A stretch of DNA of 31,054 nucleotides from the IMG/VR virus record IMGVR_UViG_3300042465_002793, positions 1 through 31,054 of that record, one strand, 5' to 3'. Shown here in pieces: positions 1-8,314 of the stretch. Every line of letters starts with the position of its first letter. Positions within the stretch are counted from its first letter, which is position 1. Under the pieces are notes generated by a model, which did not search any database, was not told where the DNA came from, and saw only the letters and a list, made by a program, of their open reading frames with translations. Source of the DNA: a virus. The position numbers and the translations under genes were made by a program.

Positions 1-61
1 CTCCTATGCCTAGCTATCCGGCTAGTCGGTCGTTTACTTTTACATACAAATAGCTATTACG
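1..61 (-). promoter_or_regulatory. Leader of the next minus-strand gene beyond the left edge
   Basis: These bases lie downstream of the 101-aa virion-type gene. Read on the minus strand they end in TAGGCATAGGAG exactly at the window edge. AGGAG is a good Shine-Dalgarno sequence, so another minus-strand gene probably starts a few bases outside the window. No gene of its own is visible here. Confidence 0.35.
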
Positions 62-367
62 TCAAACGTAGTAGCTAATGTTCAGTTTGGCGCTGCCCGT
101 CGTCTCAATAAACTTGATGCGAGACAGATCGCCGTCATACTGGAGTGGCGTTCCCGCCACAAGCAACATTCCGACAGAAGCCGTAGGGGCAGTGTTGTCG
201 TCACGCCAACGCACGTTCTGCGTCTCCGCAATGATGAGAGCGAAGTTAGCCTTGGTATTAGAGCCATTCGGAGTCTGAGTCGGAACGGTCAATCCAACCG
301 CTGAAGACAGATCCGTAATCTGCTGATACCCCATGCAAGTCGTTATACCTTTTACATTCATCGTCAT
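62..367 (-). CDS. Small phage virion-type protein, 101 aa
   Basis: This is a 101-aa protein with no signal peptide or membrane segment. The middle (about residues 30-75) contains the stretches NGSNTKANFALI, QNVRWRDDNTAPTASVGM and PLQYDGDLSRIKFIE. I recognise this pattern from small proteins encoded among head and tail genes of many podophages. The predicted make-up is mainly beta strand, which fits a small decoration or tail-accessory protein, but the exact role is unknown. The start has GGGAG at the right distance, and a second ATG two codons later (MTM) could also serve. It follows the 909-aa repeat protein with a one-base gap and is the last gene before the left edge. Virion role is inferred from position and resemblance only. 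Confidence 0.7.
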   Translation of the reverse strand: MTMNVKGITTCMGYQQITDLSSAVGLTVPTQTPNGSNTKANFALIIAETQNVRWRDDNTAPTASVGMLLVAGTPLQYDGDLSRIKFIETTGSAKLNISYYV

Positions 368-368
368 T

Positions 369-3098
369 TTAGAATCTCCCGCGTTGTGCCATTGAACGCA
401 ATTTAATATCCGCAGAATAGCTATAAGTTACTGGAATTGCAAAGTTCCAGTTATTATTGCTGCCGCCGTTCACATTGCCATTAGTCGTATAAGCGTTCCA
501 TGTGGCTCCGCCAGTAGCATGACTGTCCGAAAGCGTCGTATAGCTTATCGAATTGGTTCCACTGCTATCGCTCAAATACCATGCCGCGCCCGCACTGGTG
601 CTATTAAGCGTGAGTTGATTACTTGCGGTGCCCGACACAGTAAATTGAGTCACTGTTTGCGTCGTTCCGGCGGTAAAAGTAATGGTCGCCGCCCCCGTGG
701 CAGTGTAAGTGCTTGTAATATCATAAAAAGTATTGCTTCCGGCGATAGTAAGCGCGCCTGCGCCAGCTTGATCTAAGGCAGGATAGGTAAACCCGCCGCC
801 CGTAAAAGTCTTTGCGGTAGCAGCGGACATTTTTATTGTTCCGGTGCCAGTGCAAGTAAAATTAGACCCAGACGCGCTCCAAGCCGACGCGCCAGCGCCA
901 GAGACGGTAAGCGCTTCGTTAGTCCCGAAATCAATTACGCGCGCGACGGACCCCGAGGTAGCAAATAGTCCGATAGTCGTTGTTTGATTATTTATGTCAA
1001 ACGTCCCCGCCGTTAACGTAAGCGTGCGAGTAGCGCCCTGCGCAAATGTGTCAGTAGATCTTACTGTCGCACCAGGCGCATTTACGGTAATTGGAAAATC
1101 AAGCGTTTTACCGGCGCTTGTTATCGTCTGAACGCCAGAAGTCGCGGCAAAAGTAGTCACGTTTGTGCCGCCAGATACAGTTGCGCCCGAACTAACAGTC
1201 AAATTTCCGTATATCGTCCGCGTGGAAACCGCAAAAGTTCCGCTGAATCCTGTAAGATTTAGATTTCTAACCTGTGACCCGCTAAATATTGAAAACGAAT
1301 CAGTTCCGGCCGTAACATTGAACGAGATAGAATTAGCTTCAGTTCCGCCAGATGTTGAACCGTGATAGATGCTGCGGCTGCCTGTCGAACCAGAATATGT
1401 TAGGTTGACGTTAGACGTGCCTAAAATAGTAAGATTATCGGCTATTCCCGTGTTCCATAAGGCAGCGAGATTTCCACGGTCAAGATTTATCTGCCCCGCC
1501 GCTCCAAAATCTATGGTTCGTGCGTTTGTATTTGCGCTAAGAAATGTGCTGCATGAAAGCGCAAATTCATTCAGATCAAATGTTCCATTTTGCAGCGCCG
1601 TTTGAACGACGCCTGTAACTACATTACTGTCTAAACGCACAGTTCCGTTAACAGTTTCAAATCTAAGTCCTTGCGTCATAGTAGACGTATTTGTGTTAAT
1701 TACCTGTGTGCGCCCTTGACCAGCAAATATTATTTGCGAGCCGCCAGAATTTGTAACCCGCGATGATAAAATAAAGTCCTGATAAATTGTCGGAGAATTC
1801 GTTGAACAAGTGAACGTAAATCCGGTTATTGTGCGTGCGGACGCGTTAAATGTTCCTAAATTTGCTGTTATATTAGCCGTAAGAGTGCTGGCGCTTGATT
1901 CGTCGATAATTAACGTGTCTTGAGCAAGCGGGAAATTATTAGTCGCGCCCGCAGTGCCTGACGTTAGTGACCATATATTAGCCGTCAAGAAATTAACGCT
2001 GCCCGATCCAACGAGATAAACAGTCCTGGCAACAGCCCCTGTTATATTGTCGTTGTTAAGGCAATCGCCAATGCGCGTTCCAGTCCACGGCCGGGCTACA
2101 GTGCCCGCAGCACCAATATCTCTAAAATCAAGATCCTGAAGAGTGCCTAGCGTGCCGTTCGCGTATAAAGTTCGACGCACACCAATCGTATCACTGCGAA
2201 ACATCATGCGACATGATGCGTTAGTGCTGGCACCATTTCCTAACGCCAGCGCGCCGGTAATAGTCTGATCCGCGTTAAACGTGCAAATTTCTAGCCCCGC
2301 CGATCCGCGCTGCGTGAACGTAAGATTGTTAGAGTACGTATTTGCGCCATTTACGGTAAGACTAACGCCGGCAGTGCTTGAGAATGTGACGTTATAATAC
2401 GTCAACCCACCACCCGAAAATACAGGGCTGGCGTTTGAGCAAGTTATAGTGGACGTATTTGAATTAAACGTAAGCCCAGTCGTCGTCGTAAACGTCCAAG
2501 CGGTCGCGCCAGAAATGGTCACGGTAGACGCGCCCAGCGTAACAGTGCGTGTATTGGAGTTGTTGGCGTCGAAAGTCACGACCGTTACAGACTGGCCGTT
2601 TGTGTTCAATGAGCCGTTCGTGACAGTCAAAATGCCCGTCGTTGTGCCGATAGCAAAAGCAGACTGTAAGGTCCAGCCGCCACCAACGCCGTCAAAAGTG
2701 ACATTGCCCGTCGTTAAGACGTTTCCTGCATAGCTAACAGTAATATTTTTGCCTGTCGCCGTGGCGTTAAACGTAATGTTGCCCGTATATGTCCGAGTAA
2801 AGTTTGACGACGGGAAAGATAAACTTCCGCTAACCGTAAACGCTGCGCTGCCGGCCAAGGTCATCGTCTGATCTAAGCCAGATGCCGTGACATCACGGCA
2901 GACTGCTCCAGTGCCAAGCGTCACCGTAAAAGGAGCGCTATTATCTGAGCTGGCGTCAAATATAACATCATCGGCGTTGGTCGGCGCGGCGGAGGCAGGT
3001 GTTACGCGCGCAAGATCCGTAAACCAATTAGTCGTCGTTGAACTGTCCCAAGTTCCTGTCGATGAGCCGCCGGACGGTCCCCAATACAAAGTCGCCAT
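369..3098 (-). CDS. Large repetitive beta-structured surface/tail fibre-like protein, 909 aa
   Basis: This 909-aa protein is very rich in Thr, Ser, Gly, Asn and Ala, with almost no Lys and few charged residues. It opens with MATLYWGPSGG and WDSSTTTNWF, a start seen in phage and bacterial surface proteins built of beta repeats. A module of roughly 100 residues near residues 156-260 recurs in diverged form near the C-terminus: NGSLNTNGQ versus AGTFDINNQ, RTVTLG versus RVIDFG, FSGGGLTYYNV versus FTGGGFTYPAL. A third partial copy (NGTFDLNEF then ARTIDFG) lies between them. The C-terminus ends in an Asn/Gly-rich segment and a basic tail (LRSMAQRGRF). I infer an elongated beta-solenoid on the virion surface, possibly host-binding. 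It lies two genes downstream of the tail spike. An enzymatic role is not visible. Confidence 0.75.
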   Translation of the reverse strand: MATLYWGPSGGSSTGTWDSSTTTNWFTDLARVTPASAAPTNADDVIFDASSDNSAPFTVTLGTGAVCRDVTASGLDQTMTLAGSAAFTVSGSLSFPSSNFTRTYTGNITFNATATGKNITVSYAGNVLTTGNVTFDGVGGGWTLQSAFAIGTTTGILTVTNGSLNTNGQSVTVVTFDANNSNTRTVTLGASTVTISGATAWTFTTTTGLTFNSNTSTITCSNASPVFSGGGLTYYNVTFSSTAGVSLTVNGANTYSNNLTFTQRGSAGLEICTFNADQTITGALALGNGASTNASCRMMFRSDTIGVRRTLYANGTLGTLQDLDFRDIGAAGTVARPWTGTRIGDCLNNDNITGAVARTVYLVGSGSVNFLTANIWSLTSGTAGATNNFPLAQDTLIIDESSASTLTANITANLGTFNASARTITGFTFTCSTNSPTIYQDFILSSRVTNSGGSQIIFAGQGRTQVINTNTSTMTQGLRFETVNGTVRLDSNVVTGVVQTALQNGTFDLNEFALSCSTFLSANTNARTIDFGAAGQINLDRGNLAALWNTGIADNLTILGTSNVNLTYSGSTGSRSIYHGSTSGGTEANSISFNVTAGTDSFSIFSGSQVRNLNLTGFSGTFAVSTRTIYGNLTVSSGATVSGGTNVTTFAATSGVQTITSAGKTLDFPITVNAPGATVRSTDTFAQGATRTLTLTAGTFDINNQTTTIGLFATSGSVARVIDFGTNEALTVSGAGASAWSASGSNFTCTGTGTIKMSAATAKTFTGGGFTYPALDQAGAGALTIAGSNTFYDITSTYTATGAATITFTAGTTQTVTQFTVSGTASNQLTLNSTSAGAAWYLSDSSGTNSISYTTLSDSHATGGATWNAYTTNGNVNGGSNNNWNFAIPVTYSYSADIKLRSMAQRGRF

Positions 3099-3101
3099 TT
3101 T

Positions 3102-3311
3102 TTATTCCTCTATGATTGGGTCGACAGGCTTAACCATTTCTATCCACGCATTAAGATGTTCGTCTATAATATCGTCTAAATCAGATTTTGTTAATGTGTC
3201 ATATTCATCTTTGGAAAAAACTAGCGAACTTCTGTACTCACCATAAATACTATCGCGTTCGAATGTAACGAACACAATGTTACCTTTTACAGTGACTGCA
3301 TTGCTATTCAT
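3102..3311 (-). CDS. Hypothetical acidic protein, 69 aa
   Basis: A 69-aa acidic protein lies between the two beta-rich tail genes. The N-terminal half (VTVKGNIVFVTFERD) looks like paired beta strands. The C-terminal half (KDEYDTLTKSDLDDIIDEHLNAWIEM) looks helical. There is no signal peptide, membrane segment or recognisable motif. An AAAGGT sequence sits about six bases before the ATG. It ends three bases before the 909-aa gene. Its place between two tail genes suggests a chaperone or small accessory for them, but that is only inference. Confidence 0.65.
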   Translation of the reverse strand: MNSNAVTVKGNIVFVTFERDSIYGEYRSSLVFSKDEYDTLTKSDLDDIIDEHLNAWIEMVKPVDPIIEE

Positions 3312-3321
3312 GGTAATACCT

Positions 3322-5289
3322 TTACAGATTCGCTAATGCGACCCAAGTCCCCGGCGTGCCGCCCACCGTGCAAACCCAGCCATTCGGAGAACCGACAGCG
3401 GGCGACGATTGTATTGCGGTGCTTCCAACGCTCCAATTTCCGGTAGTGGGCGCAGCAGAAGCAAAAAATTCAATTTTTACTCCTGTTCCCGCCACTGTTG
3501 GCGTGGCTGTTGCTGGAATCCAATAGTTTGTCCGGTCTACATACGAGCCTGTGCACGTGCTAGTAGCGGTCATAAATTTAGCCGACGTGCCGATAAAATT
3601 ATTGTTCGTAAATCGCGCGTTTAGACACGCATTTACAGTCCCACAATTAGCGCCGCTTCCGCTGAAGGTATTATTTGACGCAGTGAGATTGTTTACATTG
3701 CTAAAAACATACGCGGTGCTATTGGCCGTTCCTGTTACTACTGAATTTCCCACTATAGAAACGTTGGTGGCGGCCAAAAGAGCGCTATCGCCTGATACTC
3801 TTACGCCAGTTGCATTTCCGCCCGAAATAGCATTGCCTACGAGATTAACATTATTAACCGCTATAGAAGAACGAACAAATATCCCCGATGTTGTGTCCGT
3901 GCCCACGGACGATAATTTAATTGTGTTATTTGATACGCTGGCGTTTTCAGGGTTAACTAGATAGATTCCAACCGAAGTAACGTAATTTGTGCTCGGCATA
4001 GCGATAATATTGTTATCTACAGTGACGTTGCTTCTGTTGAGAACATAAATCCCAAAAAATCGCGTCATATTCGAAATATTATTGCCGCTGATAATTATAC
4101 CTTCTGGGTCAACAGTATTAGACACAGAGATACCTATACCGCCGGGAGCCAATGTTAATTGCGAGGTCTGGACACAGCAATTTACAATCGTATTGTTAAC
4201 GATTGTCTGGCCCGCAGTTCCAACAATATAAATGCCCGCTCCTTTAGCTGGGTTAACTGAGCCTTGAATATTTTCAATATAATTATCTTTTATTATAGAC
4301 CTCGTATTTCCAAAACCATAATCAATAATTCCATATCCAGCATGCTGTCCGATATAATTACCGCTAACAGTCGTATTAAACGGCGTTGTCCCGTCTCCGC
4401 CAATTATTTGAACGCCGACATCATTATTTACGCCATTAATATAATTGTTTAATATTTTATTGCCTTCACAATAACTAAAATATCCGACTTGTATATCGGC
4501 CTGCGCGCCCGTTGAAACAACAGCGTCGTGTATCCAGTTATTTTGAACTATGTTATAATTCGCATTTAGATCAAGCCAAACCGCCGCAAATATCTGATTA
4601 TAGAATTCACAATTTTGAACAATGCAATGCGAACTGTTGCGTATTCTAATCGCACCAAAATTCGAAACGGCAACGGTTGCGTTTGTAGTAAACGACATAT
4701 CAGATATAACGACCTGCGACACGTTATTTAAATAAAATCCGCTTGTGCTGGTAGGATTAATTTGTTTAATTACAGTTTTTCCCTGACCAGACCCAAATAC
4801 ATATGTTTTGGTCGAAATCCCTAAATTATTTGATATTAAATATGTCCCCGCAGGGATAAATACTGAGGCGTTTGCGGCGGCGGCAAAAACAGCCACGAAT
4901 CTTGTCGTGTCATCGGTAAGATTGTCTCCTTTGACACCAAACCATTTTGCGTTAATGACGCCAGAATAATTTCGCAGCCACGCGCTTGATCCATTACCGC
5001 CAGTTGGAACAATGACAGTTCCGCCATTATCAACATAAGTGCCAAAAGCCGCGCCCGAGATGCCATAAAATTCACCGCCGCCGCCGTCGCCAGGAGCGTA
5101 ATAACCTTCTACATTGACAGATACGCTATTATTTGGCGTAGTGCCGCGTAACGCCGATATAGAGGAAAGATTACCAGTAGTGGCGACAGGCGCTTGAACA
5201 GTCACGCCATTCTGCACCAAAGGAAATACTTCGCTGCCCGTCAAAGGAAGGGACGCCTGCGGAAGCTGTGAAATTTTTACGTCGGCCAT
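3322..5289 (-). CDS. Tail spike with right-handed beta-helix (pectate-lyase-like), 655 aa
   Basis: Residues 1-45 (MADVKISQLPQASLPLTGSEVFPLVQNG) are a typical phage tail fibre/spike N-terminus that attaches the protein to the particle. After a Gly-rich linker the sequence WFGVKGDNLTDDTTRF and FIPAGTYLISNNLG marks the entry of a pectate-lyase superfamily (right-handed beta-helix) domain. About 350 residues of Asn- and Ile/Val-rich rungs follow (for example VSGNNISNM, VDNNIIAMPS, VSNNTIKLSS). The C-terminal ~100 residues, ending near TGNWSVGSTAIQSSPAVGSPNGWVCTVGG in two halves, form a separate terminal region. The family binds and often depolymerises surface polysaccharide; I cannot assign catalytic residues. 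The gene is more AT-rich than its neighbours, suggesting exchange of the receptor-binding module. Confidence 0.88.
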   Translation of the reverse strand: MADVKISQLPQASLPLTGSEVFPLVQNGVTVQAPVATTGNLSSISALRGTTPNNSVSVNVEGYYAPGDGGGGEFYGISGAAFGTYVDNGGTVIVPTGGNGSSAWLRNYSGVINAKWFGVKGDNLTDDTTRFVAVFAAAANASVFIPAGTYLISNNLGISTKTYVFGSGQGKTVIKQINPTSTSGFYLNNVSQVVISDMSFTTNATVAVSNFGAIRIRNSSHCIVQNCEFYNQIFAAVWLDLNANYNIVQNNWIHDAVVSTGAQADIQVGYFSYCEGNKILNNYINGVNNDVGVQIIGGDGTTPFNTTVSGNYIGQHAGYGIIDYGFGNTRSIIKDNYIENIQGSVNPAKGAGIYIVGTAGQTIVNNTIVNCCVQTSQLTLAPGGIGISVSNTVDPEGIIISGNNISNMTRFFGIYVLNRSNVTVDNNIIAMPSTNYVTSVGIYLVNPENASVSNNTIKLSSVGTDTTSGIFVRSSIAVNNVNLVGNAISGGNATGVRVSGDSALLAATNVSIVGNSVVTGTANSTAYVFSNVNNLTASNNTFSGSGANCGTVNACLNARFTNNNFIGTSAKFMTATSTCTGSYVDRTNYWIPATATPTVAGTGVKIEFFASAAPTTGNWSVGSTAIQSSPAVGSPNGWVCTVGGTPGTWVALANL

Positions 5290-5301
5290 TATGCGCCCCG
5301 A

Positions 5302-5664
5302 TTATGCAAGGAACTTCAATTTATACAAGGTGGACAGATATAAGTCCACGATGTTGTCAATGATGTTCTGGATCGCCGTGTCTTCTTTATCGCAAACCTT
5401 GTATCGAAGATCTTCGACCTCTTTCAAGCTATCCTCAAGAAAATCAACGACGTTATTGGTCTTTTTAGCGGAATGAAGCGTGATTGGCCCGATTAGACCA
5501 TGGCGTCCCTGATAGGCTTCCGCTAGATCGTCGGCCATGCCGATCACATCTTCGTAAAATTTGCCCAGCGCCTTGTGCTTGGCGTAAGACCGCGTGTTTA
5601 GATGCACCGAATGGGTTACATCACGCGCTAAAAACAGGTGCCCGATCAAATCTGCGCAGCTCAT
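5302..5664 (-). CDS. Helical, Dps/ferritin-like phage protein (DUF5856-like), 120 aa
   Basis: This 120-aa protein is almost wholly helical. Its first 60 residues resemble helices A and B of Dps-type ferritins: LFLARDVTHSVHLNTRSYAKH, then FYEDVIGMADDLAEAYQGR, with His, Asp and Glu spaced as in a four-helix bundle. The rest (VVDFLEDSLKEVEDL and IQNIIDNIVDLYLSTLYKL) would give the remaining helices. I recall the phage family DUF5856 having this look. Whether it binds iron cannot be judged. The start overlaps the portal stop as ATGA, so it is translationally coupled to the portal gene and presumably made late. It precedes the tail spike. A structural or packaging role is equally possible. Confidence 0.7.
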   Translation of the reverse strand: MSCADLIGHLFLARDVTHSVHLNTRSYAKHKALGKFYEDVIGMADDLAEAYQGRHGLIGPITLHSAKKTNNVVDFLEDSLKEVEDLRYKVCDKEDTAIQNIIDNIVDLYLSTLYKLKFLA

Positions 5665-7787
5665 TGTTCCATTCCCGGTAAAGTCTGCATGGGTGAGTTA
5701 CCCGGCACGATGTCGCCCATGTCGAGCGCCGCCGCGATGGTCCCTTGCACGATGTCTTGGATCTGTTCAGGCGTCATACTGGCCGATGTCGCCGAAATAC
5801 GCTTAGTTTCGGCGTCATAAGCCTTAATCTGCGCGTTCTGCTCATCAATCGACAATTTTTGCATCTCATAGGACTGCATAAGCGCTTGGATCTGGGCGGT
5901 CGTCTGCTCCATCTGCTGCGCCATCTGCTCCATCTGCTGGCGCATAACCTGCGCTTCCGGCGATTCGTCGGTGTCCTGCAAGACTTTCGGGTCCAACATC
6001 TTCTCAAACCGCTTAGCCATCGTCTCCGCGCCTGGCCAGTCCATGTTCTTGACGAACAGGTCGCCCGCGACGCTCCAAAGCGCCGGGTTGGTCTGAAGGA
6101 TCTGGCCCATCGTGTCCATAGCTTCCTGCTTACGGGTCATGTAGCTGGGTCCAGAGCTGACATGCACGTCGTAGGTGCCGACATTCGGGTTGTAGATCTT
6201 GGCTATTTCAATGCCTTCTTCGTTGACGATTGACCGGACAGCCTCCGGCTGGGCCGGATTGATGCGCGCCATGCCAACTTCGCCGTCAACACCTATAATA
6301 CGAGCGACGCGCTGCGTGTCGTAAATCTTCGGGATCAAATCGACGAGCTGCCGCGCGACGTATTTGATCGCGCGCGCGAGGTTGTCGACATAATGATAAG
6401 TACTCGTGTCGCCTTGCCGCTCCCGAGCGAGGATCGCACGACCCGTCCGCTCGTTGGAAGTCGCCCCAATGCTACTATCGTACTGGCCAGTGGTCGACTT
6501 GATGTCTTCGCCAGCCCCCATCTTGGCTTGAATAAGGCCCGTTTGAGCCATCGGAGGCTGGGCGCGTTCAGGTAGCGGTAGCGGGTTGCCGGCTCCGTCG
6601 GTAACATCGGGATTGACCTCCAGATACGGCCAGTTGTTCGTATTGGCCGTCTTCCAGTTGGTTTCGTAGCCTTCGAACTGGCCGCCATAGCCAATAAACG
6701 GCGCTTTGGGGGCCAGAGCGAGCATTTCCGCTTCTTGGCTGACCCAGTAGTTATACATACGCTGCGCGTCTTTAGCGTTACGCACCAGACCGCTAATGTA
6801 GATCTGACCGTCGACTTCAAACTCGTTGCCGATCACGCGGATGACAGGAATGTATTTACCCGCCCATTCGCGTTCCTCCAGCACCTCATAGCCGTTGGTT
6901 TTGATCCACATGACCTTGCGACGGTCGCTCTCACGGCTACGCAGCGGCTTGCCATAGACAGCCTTCAGCCGTTTGTCCTCTGGCGTATTGTTGAACGCCG
7001 TGATGTTGTCCGGGTAGAGGTTAAGAGTGGCGCGCTTCGTATCAATGTAAAAATACTCAGCGATACGCACCGTTTCTTGGCTGACCCACATGCTGAGCGT
7101 CTGATCGCCCACGCCCTGACTCATCATGCCGGTCACAGGCGTGGCGTCGGGGTACATGCGCTCGTATTCAGCTTTCGGAATGTCTTCCGTAATAAAGCAC
7201 CAATTCGCGTCCTGACCGCACGGATCTTGGATCATCGGGTCCATGTAGACGCTGAAGCTGCTGCGGACGCGCGCGATCTTAATGTCCTGCTCGAACGAAT
7301 CTTCTTTGCAGTATTCTGTCAGGATACGGATATAGCCTTCGCCGTATGTGACCTGGTTGTCGCAGGCCGTGTCATAGGCCACGTCGGCATCGGACATATA
7401 CTCAATGTGCCGCACGATACCGTCGAAGATCTCCGCGACCTCCGGGTCGGCGTTCTCGTCGGCGGGGATGACGCGCGCAGTCGGACGGTTCTGGCGCTGC
7501 TCGTTGGTCACGAGGCGCACGTGCTGCGGCAGCTTGTTGATCGTCAGGCACGGGCGTGCGTTGATCGTCTGGCCCTGCACCGCGCCTCTAGTCGCCAGCA
7601 CGTCCGCCGGCCATTGCCACGCGTTGTCCGGCGAGCCCGCCATAAAGCGCAGATCGTCTAGCTCGTCTTCGCGGCTGTCTGAATAGGCCGCCTGCGCCAC
7701 CGTGAAGCGGTGACGCATGGTCGCCAGACGGTCATCGTCCGGGTTGTCGGAGACTTTGCCAGCGGCGATTACGTCATCACTTGCCAT
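5661..7787 (-). CDS. Portal protein, P22-like, 708 aa
   Basis: The portal is the dodecameric ring at one head vertex through which DNA is packaged and ejected. The 708-aa length and the segments GQTINARPCLTINKLPQH, VTNEQRQNRPTARVIP and CDNQVTYGEGYIRI in the first 170 residues are characteristic of the P22-type portal family. A central region has MYNYWVSQEAEMLALAPKAP and SNERTGRAILARERQGDTST, both typical portal crown/stem signatures. The C-terminal part (about residues 610-680) is a Gln/Met-rich coiled coil that could form the barrel inside the head. It is preceded by a 45-aa basic protein with a TAATG overlap and followed by the Dps-like gene with an ATGA overlap. Confidence 0.93.
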   Translation of the reverse strand: MASDDVIAAGKVSDNPDDDRLATMRHRFTVAQAAYSDSREDELDDLRFMAGSPDNAWQWPADVLATRGAVQGQTINARPCLTINKLPQHVRLVTNEQRQNRPTARVIPADENADPEVAEIFDGIVRHIEYMSDADVAYDTACDNQVTYGEGYIRILTEYCKEDSFEQDIKIARVRSSFSVYMDPMIQDPCGQDANWCFITEDIPKAEYERMYPDATPVTGMMSQGVGDQTLSMWVSQETVRIAEYFYIDTKRATLNLYPDNITAFNNTPEDKRLKAVYGKPLRSRESDRRKVMWIKTNGYEVLEEREWAGKYIPVIRVIGNEFEVDGQIYISGLVRNAKDAQRMYNYWVSQEAEMLALAPKAPFIGYGGQFEGYETNWKTANTNNWPYLEVNPDVTDGAGNPLPLPERAQPPMAQTGLIQAKMGAGEDIKSTTGQYDSSIGATSNERTGRAILARERQGDTSTYHYVDNLARAIKYVARQLVDLIPKIYDTQRVARIIGVDGEVGMARINPAQPEAVRSIVNEEGIEIAKIYNPNVGTYDVHVSSGPSYMTRKQEAMDTMGQILQTNPALWSVAGDLFVKNMDWPGAETMAKRFEKMLDPKVLQDTDESPEAQVMRQQMEQMAQQMEQTTAQIQALMQSYEMQKLSIDEQNAQIKAYDAETKRISATSASMTPEQIQDIVQGTIAAALDMGDIVPGNSPMQTLPGMEQ

Positions 7788-7924
7788 TATTTTTTCTTCT
7801 TTGCTGCGGCACGCTTCGTCGAGTAGGCGATGGCGACGGCCTGCTTGACCGGCTTACCGGCGGCAACTTCCGCTTTGATGTTCTTGCGGAACGCCTGCTT
7901 CGATGTAGACTTGACTAAGGGCAT
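7787..7924 (-). CDS. Very small basic protein, 45 aa (DUF6496-like)
   Basis: This 45-aa Lys-rich protein begins MPLVKSTSKQAFRKNIKAE and ends in KRAAAKKKK. The core AAGKPVKQAVAIAYSTKR matches what I recall of DUF6496, small proteins found beside phage portal and terminase genes. The stop overlaps the portal start as TAATG, and its own start is overlapped by the stop of the upstream 49-aa gene (again TAATG). It probably interacts with DNA or with acidic head proteins; its function is not established. Confidence 0.75.
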   Translation of the reverse strand: MPLVKSTSKQAFRKNIKAEVAAGKPVKQAVAIAYSTKRAAAKKKK

Positions 7925-8073
7925 TACTTCTTCCTCGTCTTAGCTGACTGCTTGAACGCTTTGGCGGTCGGTGCGCCTTCTGCGCCCGGCTTGCGCATCT
8001 TCTCGCCAGAGCCTGCTTTGATGCGCGCCCGCTTGGCGTGAATGTTGGCGTAGAGCCCTGGCTTACTTGCCAC
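7924..8073 (-). CDS. Very small basic protein, 49 aa, GTG start
   Basis: This 49-aa protein has a high Lys/Arg content: ASKPGLYANIHAKRARIKAG, then SGEKMRKPGAEGAPTAKAF and a KTRKK tail. The start is GTG, chosen because AGAGGTGG lies just upstream on the minus strand and no better-placed ATG exists. It overlaps the upstream 83-aa gene by 11 bases and the downstream 45-aa gene by one base. The pattern is familiar from podophage genomes, where such a protein sits between terminase and portal. Function unknown. Confidence 0.72.
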   Translation of the reverse strand: MASKPGLYANIHAKRARIKAGSGEKMRKPGAEGAPTAKAFKQSAKTRKK

Positions 8074-8314
8074 AGTTCCACCTCTTCATTGACGCCTTCG
8101 CCCGCTCCGCGTTCTTCGACTTAGCGACGACGCCGCCCATGCGCGCACAGAACGACTTCTTACGGCCCTCGTCGGCCTTGGTCTTAGGGTTGGGAGCCGG
8201 CGGCTTGAGCTTGCTGCCCGTCGCGGCGTTATACTTAGCCCGGCCCTTGGCCGTGAGCCCAGCGCCCGCCTTCGTCGACAGCTTCTCGCCACGTCCAACT
8301 GACAGCGATACCAT
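8063..8314 (-). CDS. Small basic protein, 83 aa (DUF6321-like)
   Basis: This 83-aa protein has a pI well above 10. The segments GAGLTAKGRAKYNAATGSKL, KSFCARMGGVV and ERAKASMKRWNC are hallmarks of a small phage family I remember as DUF6321. Two cysteines, in SFCARM and RWNC, are part of the conserved pattern. The start codon abuts the large terminase stop (TAG then ATG). It is the first of three consecutive Lys/Arg-rich micro-proteins leading into the portal gene. A DNA-binding or packaging-accessory role is attractive but unproven. Confidence 0.78.
   Translation of the reverse strand: MVSLSVGRGEKLSTKAGAGLTAKGRAKYNAATGSKLKPPAPNPKTKADEGRKKSFCARMGGVVAKSKNAERAKASMKRWNCGK

Noticed and set aside
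6735-7661. 308-codon open frame on the plus strand
   Set aside because: It lies wholly antisense to the well-supported portal gene; its His/Val/Arg/Asp-rich product has no recognisable motif and is a codon-bias shadow.
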